A stretch of 6,177 nucleotides of DNA from an uncultured Clostridia bacterium. GTDB taxonomy: Bacteria > Bacillota > Clostridia > Oscillospirales > Acutalibacteraceae. Each line of letters opens with the position of its first letter. The first letter of the stretch is position 1. Position numbers and translations under genes: made by a program. Below the pieces are notes generated by a model. It was not told where the DNA came from. It saw only the letters and a program-made list of their open reading frames with translations, and searched no databases. The stretch is taken from positions 1-6,177 of the forward strand of contig CAMBQD010000065.1 of NCBI GenBank assembly GCA_945869905.1, written 5' to 3'. Below, piece by piece: positions 1-4,740 of the stretch.

Positions 1-332
1 CTTGAACGAAGGGAGCTGATTTCACCGTTAAGATTTTCAACATTGAAGGTTGCAAGGACATCGCCCTTTTTAACCTTATCTCCCACCTTAACATTAACCT
101 CTTTAACTGTTGCTACAGTCGCTACCTTATATTCCTTTGATGTGCCGGCAGAAACCTCACCGGTTAAAGAAACATTTTCATAGATATCATCTGTACCGAT
201 AGTGTAAAGTGATACCTCCTCGCCACTGTTGGCCTTTGCTACGCCGAAAATAACACCGGCAATAATTGCAATTACAAGAACAATGCAAATAGGTACTATA
301 ACCTTCTTCTTACTTTTCTTTACAGTTGCCAT
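1..332 (-). CDS. HlyD/MacA-type membrane-fusion (efflux adaptor) protein, N-terminal part
   Basis: N-terminal 110 residues of a membrane-anchored adaptor; the gene runs off the left edge. Seen: a Lys-rich cytoplasmic start (KKSKKK, residues 5-10), one hydrophobic segment at about residues 11-32, then a beta-rich extracytoplasmic region. Residues about 71-101 form a biotinyl/lipoyl-like half-motif (VGDKVKKGDVLATF, residues 83-96), which typically precedes the coiled-coil hairpin in HlyD/AcrA/MacA adaptors; the last visible residues would enter that hairpin. In Firmicutes such proteins usually work with a MacB-like ABC ATPase and permease encoded just downstream, which would lie beyond the left edge (inference). 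The start is the ATG at 332-330, with an AGAGG ribosome site 8 bases upstream at 341-345. The gene has its own strong promoter and is probably not part of the purine operon. Substrate cannot be told. Cys16 lies in the membrane segment without a proper lipobox, so a lipoprotein is unlikely. Confidence 0.85.
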   Translation of the reverse strand, partial: MATVKKSKKKVIVPICIVLVIAIIAGVIFGVAKANSGEEVSLYTIGTDDIYENVSLTGEVSAGTSKEYKVATVATVKEVNVKVGDKVKKGDVLATFNVENLNGEISSLRS

Positions 333-373
333 AAAAATAACCTCTGCTCTATATTTATATTTTTGTATGATTA

Positions 374-402
374 AGTATAATTCCGTTTTGTATAATTGTC
401 AA
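374..402 (-). promoter_or_regulatory. Sigma-A-type promoter of the adaptor gene
   Basis: On the minus strand a perfect -35 TTGACA (402-397) and a -10 TATACT (379-374) are separated by exactly 17 bases. Transcription should start near 367, giving a leader of about 35 bases before the ATG at 332. This is the best promoter match in the window and marks the adaptor gene as a separate transcription unit, although I see no strong terminator between purD and it. Confidence 0.8.
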
Positions 403-410
403 CAACAATT
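394..410. promoter_or_regulatory. Palindrome over the -35 box, possible operator
   Basis: AATTGT and ACAATT form a perfect 6-bp inverted repeat with a 5-base spacer (CAACA on the plus strand), covering the whole -35 hexamer of the adaptor promoter. A dyad in this position is typical of repressor sites such as those of TetR, MarR or GntR regulators that control efflux genes. The regulator is unknown and no regulator gene is in the window. It is AT-rich and short, so chance is possible. As an RNA stem it would be a weak structure just after the purD stop and is not a convincing terminator. Confidence 0.4.
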
Positions 411-419
411 TGTAAATTT

Positions 420-1712
420 TTACACATTCTTAACATTATTCAGCGCTTTTAACGCCCTTTGTCCGATATCTTTTCTGTAATGAGCATTTTCAAAATTGAT
501 CTTGTCAACGGCACTGTAGGATTTTACCAGTGCATTTTCAAGAGTATCACCTAAAGCAGTAACGCCCAAAACTCTGCCGCCTGAGGTAACCAGCTTACCG
601 TCTTTAACCGCAGTACCTGCGTGATAAACGGTTACGCCCTGAAGCTGACCGTCGGTAAGCCCTGTAATTTCAATGCCCTTGGGATAGGATTTAGGATATC
701 CCCCTGAAGCCATAATTACACAGGCACAGGCCTCGTCAGACCATTCTATGTCAAGCTCTGACAAAGTTTCATTGTTAATTGCATCAAAAATATCCATAAT
801 ATCGGTTTTAAGCCTTGGCAAAACAACCTGTGTTTCCGGATCACCGAAACGGCAGTTATATTCAATCACCTTAGGACCCTTTGCTGTCAGCATAAGACCG
901 AAATAAAGACAACCCTTAAAGGTTCTGCCCTCAGCATTCATTGCGTTAATTGTGGGGATAAAAATTTTATCCATACACTCCTTGGCAATTTCCTCGGTAT
1001 AATATGGATTAGGTGATACTGTTCCCATACCGCCTGTATTAAGGCCCTTATCACCGTCAAGGGCTCTTTTGTGGTCCATTGAGGAAACCATTGGCTTAAC
1101 GCACTTGCCGTCTGTAAAGGCAAGAACGGAAACCTCCGGTCCTGTTAAAAATTCCTCCACAACAACATTGTTGCCTGATGCACCGAAAATCTTATCCTCC
1201 ATTATTTCCTTAACACCGGCTATTGCCTCATCAAGTGTTTCGGGAATAATTACGCCTTTGCCCAATGCAAGACCGTCTGCCTTAATTACTGCAGGGAACT
1301 CATTTTTCTCTTTAAGATATTCGATAACATCCTCTGCTCTGTCAAACACCTTATATTCGGCAGTAGGGATATTATATTTTAACATAAGATTTTTTGAGAA
1401 GACCTTTGAGCCTTCAATAATTGCGGCGTCTGCCCTTGGACCAAAGGTGGCAAAGCCTTCAGCATTAAGTGCATCAACCATACCTGCAACAAGCGGGTCG
1501 TCAGGTGCTACAACCACAAAATCCGCCTTGATTTCCTTTGCAAGCTTAATAACGCCGTCGATATCTGTTGCCGATACATTATAGCAATCAGCGTCATAGG
1601 AGATACCGCCGTTGCCGGGACAACAGGCAACACTGTCTACCCTTTTTGATTCCTTAATTTTTCTTATCAGGGCGTGCTCTCTGCCGCCGCCGCCTACTAC
1701 CAATACCTTCAT
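420..1712 (-). CDS. purD: Phosphoribosylamine--glycine ligase (GAR synthetase)
   Basis: Joins 5-phosphoribosylamine and glycine with ATP to make glycinamide ribonucleotide, the second step of de novo purine synthesis; cytosolic. The protein is 430 residues, the usual full length for PurD. Seen: N-domain phosphate loop GGGGREHAL (7-15) and PGNGG (32-36), then the ATP-grasp fold with KADGLALGKGV (144-154), HKRALDGDKGLNTGGMG (214-230) and the metal-binding segment EYNCRFGDPETQ (284-295), then the C-terminal domain. The reading frame is open up to 1733, but the start at 1712 is chosen because the protein then begins MKVLVVGGGG as in the family, and a GGAGGT ribosome site lies 6 bases upstream. 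It is the last gene of the purine operon, 51 bases after the cyclohydrolase gene, with a hairpin in the gap. No strong terminator is visible after its stop. Confidence 0.97.
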   Translation of the reverse strand: MKVLVVGGGGREHALIRKIKESKRVDSVACCPGNGGISYDADCYNVSATDIDGVIKLAKEIKADFVVVAPDDPLVAGMVDALNAEGFATFGPRADAAIIEGSKVFSKNLMLKYNIPTAEYKVFDRAEDVIEYLKEKNEFPAVIKADGLALGKGVIIPETLDEAIAGVKEIMEDKIFGASGNNVVVEEFLTGPEVSVLAFTDGKCVKPMVSSMDHKRALDGDKGLNTGGMGTVSPNPYYTEEIAKECMDKIFIPTINAMNAEGRTFKGCLYFGLMLTAKGPKVIEYNCRFGDPETQVVLPRLKTDIMDIFDAINNETLSELDIEWSDEACACVIMASGGYPKSYPKGIEITGLTDGQLQGVTVYHAGTAVKDGKLVTSGGRVLGVTALGDTLENALVKSYSAVDKINFENAHYRKDIGQRALKALNNVKNV

Positions 1713-1718
1713 ACCCGT

Positions 1719-1724
1719 ACCTCC
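1719..1724 (-). promoter_or_regulatory. Ribosome binding site that fixes the purD start
   Basis: GGAGGT on the minus strand lies 6 bases before the ATG at 1712. It falls after the longer candidate start at 1733, so it supports the shorter, family-typical N-terminus. Confidence 0.85.
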
Positions 1725-1737
1725 GAAAAACACATTT

Positions 1738-1758
1738 AGGGTGACATAAGGTCACCCT
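1738..1758 (-). promoter_or_regulatory. Intra-operon hairpin before purD
   Basis: A perfect 8-bp inverted repeat, AGGGTGAC and GTCACCCT, with a 5-base loop (CTTAT on the transcript), lies between the cyclohydrolase stop (1764) and the purD ribosome site. On the minus-strand transcript the stem is followed by AAATGTG and only then by five U residues, so it is a poor intrinsic terminator. It could be a partial attenuator, a stem protecting the upstream message from 3' exonucleases, or a protein-binding palindrome. The structure is certain as sequence; the role is inferred. Confidence 0.6.
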
Positions 1759-1763
1759 GAAAA

Positions 1764-2465
1764 TTATTTATTTTTATTAACTATTCTTGTTTCCTCTTCA
1801 TTTGTTTCAAGGTCAATAAAACGAGTGAAAAGCGAAACCTTATTATCCTCATTAAGATTATCCCAAATCATAGATGTAAAGGCGTCAATATATCCGTCAA
1901 TTTCAACAGGAGTTGGCTCGCCCTCAAATGACGGAATGGGATCACCGTCACATTTATATGTATGAATAAAGTGGCCGATACCTGCCTGTGCAGGATATTC
2001 AAAGAAATATCTAAGGCACTGGGGCTTGCCCATATTAGATTTAAGGATGGAAAGAACATAATCGCCGTTTGGCTTAACAACGCCGGAAATTCTGGGGGTA
2101 TAATTAGGTGCATCCGGCTCAAACTCCCTTGTCAGCAGAGCGTGACGATAGCAATGGCCTTCCTTCATAAAATCATAAATGGTATCCGTCTGGTCGCCGT
2201 TGGTAACAATTGTCTTTCCGTCAAGCTTTAAAACAGGGTTATAGATAATAAGGCTTGGGTCCTCCATCTTAGATTCATCAAAGGCCTTTGTGCGAATACC
2301 GCCCCTGTCGTTTTCTTCAAAAATACGGTTACGGCTGTTTACACTTCTGCCCATTATAAAATAAGCTATTACAGCCTTTTTGCCGTCCTTTGATTTACCG
2401 AGAACTATTCCTCTGCCGGGATAGGAATTTGTGCTTAATTCCTTTTCAAGAGTTGTAATTTTCAT
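1764..2465 (-). CDS. purO: IMP cyclohydrolase, PurO-like family
   Basis: Predicted to close the ring of FAICAR to give IMP, the last step of purine synthesis. The 233-residue protein resembles the archaeal-type PurO family (IMP cyclohydrolase family of NTN-hydrolase-like fold), not the cyclohydrolase domain of PurH. Segments I recognise as conserved are SYPGRGI (14-20), the run from Tyr35 to Phe49 containing IMGRSVNSRNR, GGIRT (55-59), YTPRISG (122-128) and GIGHFIHTY (162-170). The ATG at 2465 has a GAGGTG ribosome site that overlaps the purN stop codon, 9 bases separating the two genes, so translation is probably coupled. In related Clostridia this gene often neighbours a stand-alone AICAR formyltransferase; none is present here, where purD follows directly. 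Function rests on family resemblance and operon position. The symbol is borrowed from the archaeal family. Confidence 0.85.
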   Translation of the reverse strand: MKITTLEKELSTNSYPGRGIVLGKSKDGKKAVIAYFIMGRSVNSRNRIFEENDRGGIRTKAFDESKMEDPSLIIYNPVLKLDGKTIVTNGDQTDTIYDFMKEGHCYRHALLTREFEPDAPNYTPRISGVVKPNGDYVLSILKSNMGKPQCLRYFFEYPAQAGIGHFIHTYKCDGDPIPSFEGEPTPVEIDGYIDAFTSMIWDNLNEDNKVSLFTRFIDLETNEEETRIVNKNK

Positions 2466-2474
2466 TATTTCACC

Positions 2475-3098
2475 TCAGATAATTTCTGTTTTATTGCCGA
2501 TAATTTTTATTCTGCCTTCACAGAAAAGGGAAACTGCCTTGGGAAGAATTTCCCACTCTGCCTGACGCATTACACGGTACTGGAGAATATCCTCATTGTC
2601 CCCCTGCTCCACAGGCACTGCCTTTTGCAGAATAATTGCACCGCCGTCAGTAATCTCATTAACAAAATGAGCCGTAGCTCCTGTTACCTTTACTCCGCTG
2701 TTTAACACGGCTGTATGAACCCTTTTACCGTAAAAGCCGTCACCGCAGAAAAGAGGGATAAGGCTGGGATGAATATTGATAATTTTGTTTCTGTATCTGC
2801 TGATAAGCTCCTCACCGAGTATTGAAAGAAAACCTGCCAGCACAATCAAATCAATATCCCTGTTTTCAAGCACATCTAAAATCGCTTTGTCATATGCCTC
2901 TTTACTGTCATAAGCCTTGCGTGAAACCACTGCACTTTCAATGCCTGCTTTTTTTGCTCGTTCAAGGGCATAAGCATTTTCATTGCTTGCAAGAACAAAT
3001 GTAATTTTACCGTTTTTAATTTCTCCACGCTCTTGTGCGTCAATAAGTGCCTGTAGATTTGTGCCGCCGCCGGACACAAAAACAGCAATATTCATCAT
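2475..3098 (-). CDS. purN: Phosphoribosylglycinamide formyltransferase (GAR transformylase)
   Basis: Transfers a formyl group from 10-formyltetrahydrofolate to GAR, giving FGAR, the third purine step; cytosolic. The 207 residues fit the single-domain PurN family. Seen: the substrate phosphate loop VSGGGTNLQALID (8-20), and the catalytic triad expected from the E. coli enzyme as Asn108 and His110 in NIHPSLIP, and Asp151 in EITDGG. The variant after the catalytic His, LFCGDGFYG (116-124), is in my recollection common in Clostridia. Two ATG codons stand in tandem. The first (3098) overlaps the purM stop in an ATGA arrangement, the second (3095) by one base. The only ribosome-site-like run is AAGGG at 3111-3115, 12 bases before the first ATG, so initiation probably depends on ribosomes finishing purM. 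The first ATG is used here because of spacing; the choice changes only one Met. Confidence 0.96.
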   Translation of the reverse strand: MMNIAVFVSGGGTNLQALIDAQERGEIKNGKITFVLASNENAYALERAKKAGIESAVVSRKAYDSKEAYDKAILDVLENRDIDLIVLAGFLSILGEELISRYRNKIINIHPSLIPLFCGDGFYGKRVHTAVLNSGVKVTGATAHFVNEITDGGAIILQKAVPVEQGDNEDILQYRVMRQAEWEILPKAVSLFCEGRIKIIGNKTEII

Positions 3099-4132
3099 AC
3101 TAATTCAACACCCTTTTCACCGGATTTAATTTCGCCGATAACTGCGGCCTGCTCGCCGTTTTCCCTGAGTACGGCCACAGCCTCATCAGCCTTGTCATCA
3201 TCAACTGCAATTACAAGACCTGTACCCATATTAAAGGTGTTGTACATATCTCTTTCAGGAATGCTTCCTGCTTTGGCAATAAGGTCAAATATTGGCTTTT
3301 TAAAGCACCTGTCCTTTTCAATAACTGCGGTAAAGCCGTCCTTTAACATTCTTGGAACATTCTCGTAAAAGCCGCCGCCTGTGATATGGCTGATGGCATT
3401 TACATTTACCTTGTCCATCAGTGCAAGGAGAGGCTTAACGTAAATTCTTGTGGGGGTAATAAGCTCCTCGCCCAAGGTTTTGCCAAGCTCGTCATACTTA
3501 ACTGCAATAGTTTTTTCGTTAATATTAAACACTTTTCTGACAAGTGAAAATCCGTTTGAATGAACACCGGAGGATGCAACGCCGATAAGCGCATTGCCTG
3601 CCTTTAAATTTTCGCCTGAAACCAGCTTATCCTTTTCACCGATACCTACGGTAAAGCCTGCAAGGTCATATTCCTCCTCAGGCATAAGTCCCGGATGCTC
3701 CGCTGTTTCACCGCCTACAAGAGCACAGCCTGACTGCACACAGCCCTCAGCTACACCGGCAACTATCTGTGCAATTTTTTCAGGATAGTTTTTGCCGCAG
3801 GCAATATAATCCAGGAAAAACAACGGCTTTGCACCTGAGCAGGCAACGTCGTTAACACACATTGCAACGCAATCAATACCAACTGTGTCGTGCTTATCCA
3901 TAAGAAAAGCCAGCTTAATTTTTGTACCTACACCGTCTGTACCTGAAACAAGCACAGGATTTTTGTATTCGTTTAACGGAAGCTCAAACATTCCGCCAAA
4001 GCCGCCGATACCGCCTAGGACACCGGGTATATTTGTTCTTTTAACGTGGGATTTTATAAGCTCCACGGATTCATAGCCTGCTGTAACGTCAACGCCTGCT
4101 GCTGCATAGCTTTCACTGAAACTTTTTTCCAT
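3095..4132 (-). CDS. purM: Phosphoribosylformylglycinamidine cyclo-ligase (AIR synthetase)
   Basis: Uses ATP to close the imidazole ring of FGAM, forming AIR, the fifth purine step; cytosolic, normally a homodimer. The 345 residues match the usual length. Seen in order: SGTDGVGTK (63-71) of the phosphate/ATP site, GIDCVAMCVNDV (85-96), GGETAEHPG (140-148), HSNGFSLVR (191-199), HITGGG (249-254) and NMGTG (301-305), all hallmarks of the PurM/AIRS family. The ATG at 4132 has an AGGAG ribosome site 6 bases upstream. The gene begins 12 bases after the purE stop, and its stop overlaps the purN start, so it lies in the core of the operon. Nothing is missing or unusual. Confidence 0.97.
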   Translation of the reverse strand: MEKSFSESYAAAGVDVTAGYESVELIKSHVKRTNIPGVLGGIGGFGGMFELPLNEYKNPVLVSGTDGVGTKIKLAFLMDKHDTVGIDCVAMCVNDVACSGAKPLFFLDYIACGKNYPEKIAQIVAGVAEGCVQSGCALVGGETAEHPGLMPEEEYDLAGFTVGIGEKDKLVSGENLKAGNALIGVASSGVHSNGFSLVRKVFNINEKTIAVKYDELGKTLGEELITPTRIYVKPLLALMDKVNVNAISHITGGGFYENVPRMLKDGFTAVIEKDRCFKKPIFDLIAKAGSIPERDMYNTFNMGTGLVIAVDDDKADEAVAVLRENGEQAAVIGEIKSGEKGVELV

Positions 4133-4144
4133 ACCTTTCTCCTC

Positions 4145-4642
4145 TTATAATTCCTTAAGTTTTTCCTGTAATGCAGCATCCTTTTCACGAACCTGCTGTG
4201 CCATTTCTTTTCTCATATTCTGAAGCTTTTGCATCAGAGCGTCATCACCTACCGCAATAATCTCTGCAGCAAGGATGGCGGCATTTTTTGCAGCATTTAC
4301 ACCAACCGTTGCAACAGGTATTCCGGGAGGCATCATAACGGTTGCAAGCATAGCGTCCATACCGTCAAGCACCTTTGAAGAACAGGGAATGCCGATAACC
4401 GGCAGTGTGGTTGACGCCGCCAAAACTCCGCCTAAGTGGGCAGCCATTCCCGCCGCCGCAATAATAACACCAAAGCCGTTATCAATGGCGTTTGCGGAAA
4501 ATTCATTTGCCTCCTGCGGTGTGCGGTGTGCACTCATAACCCTGACCTCAGTTTCAATACCCAATTCCTTTAACTGCTTAATTGCAGGTGTTACGATGGG
4601 CAAATCGCTGTCAGAGCCCATAATAATTGCAACTTTTTTCAT
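4145..4642 (-). CDS. purE: PurE, AIR carboxylase component / N5-CAIR mutase
   Basis: Makes CAIR, the sixth purine step. The 165-residue protein shows GSDSD (9-13) at the substrate phosphate site, SAHRTP (37-42) with the expected catalytic His39, and AAGMAAHLGG (62-71). The AAHL segment resembles class I bacterial PurE, which rearranges N5-CAIR produced by PurK; PurK is not in the window, so whether this enzyme uses N5-CAIR or CO2 directly is not settled here. The C-terminal 30 residues are charged and probably helical. The ATG at 4642 has a strong AAAGGAG ribosome site 6 bases upstream. It is the first gene of the operon, about 36 bases after the predicted transcription start. Confidence 0.96.
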   Translation of the reverse strand: MKKVAIIMGSDSDLPIVTPAIKQLKELGIETEVRVMSAHRTPQEANEFSANAIDNGFGVIIAAAGMAAHLGGVLAASTTLPVIGIPCSSKVLDGMDAMLATVMMPPGIPVATVGVNAAKNAAILAAEIIAVGDDALMQKLQNMRKEMAQQVREKDAALQEKLKEL

Positions 4643-4684
4643 AGTACGCTCCTTTGCTGATATTCTTTTATTAAAATTATAATT

Positions 4685-4713
4685 ATTATATATTAAGGCA
4701 AGACATTTTTCAA
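4685..4713 (-). promoter_or_regulatory. Sigma-A-type promoter of the purine operon
   Basis: On the minus strand, -35 TTGAAA (4713-4708) and -10 TATAAT (4690-4685) are separated by 17 bases. Transcription should start near 4678, leaving a leader of roughly 36 bases before purE. That is too short for a guanine-type or other purine riboswitch, and I see no B. subtilis-type PurR box (core CGAAC) in the gap. The operon's regulation is therefore not explained by a known element visible here. Confidence 0.75.
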
Positions 4714-4736
4714 TACAGAAAAGTGCCTAATTTTTT
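4696..4736 (+). terminator. Weak terminator-like hairpin between the LRR gene and purE
   Basis: AGGCA (4696-4700) can pair with TGCCT (4724-4728), and inside them TTTTC with GAAAA, leaving an unpaired internal loop. On the plus strand the stem is followed by AA and six T residues (4731-4736). On the minus strand the stem is preceded by an A-run and followed by the AT-rich -10 region without a clear U-tract. It may end transcription of the LRR gene on the minus strand, or stop antisense transcripts on the plus strand. It overlaps the purE -35 box. The stem is short and interrupted, so this is a weak call. Confidence 0.3.
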
Positions 4737-4740
4737 CCTT

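Noticed and set aside
284..290. Possible lipoprotein cysteine (Cys16) in the adaptor
   Set aside because: The preceding residues VPI do not form a lipobox, and the Cys sits early within a long membrane segment, fitting a plain signal anchor.
229..480. 83-codon plus-strand frame over the left intergenic region
   Set aside because: It spans the adaptor start, its promoter and the end of purD on the opposite strand; its hydrophobic content is the shadow of AT-rich intergenic DNA.
1069..1584. 171-codon open frame on the plus strand opposite purD
   Set aside because: It lies wholly inside the well-supported purD gene on the other strand, is rich in Ser, Thr, Ala and Pro as expected of an antisense shadow, and has no family resemblance.
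1713..1733. Longer purD start at 1733 adding seven residues
   Set aside because: The added residues are not part of the family, and the strong GGAGGT ribosome site lies inside them, placed for the ATG at 1712.
4275..4682. 135-codon open frame on the plus strand opposite purE
   Set aside because: It is antisense to purE and its promoter, with low-complexity composition and no recognisable motif.
4643..4740. Purine or PRPP riboswitch upstream of purE
   Set aside because: The gap is only 98 bases, the promoter takes up its middle, and no conserved riboswitch core or suitable stems are present in the roughly 36-base leader.
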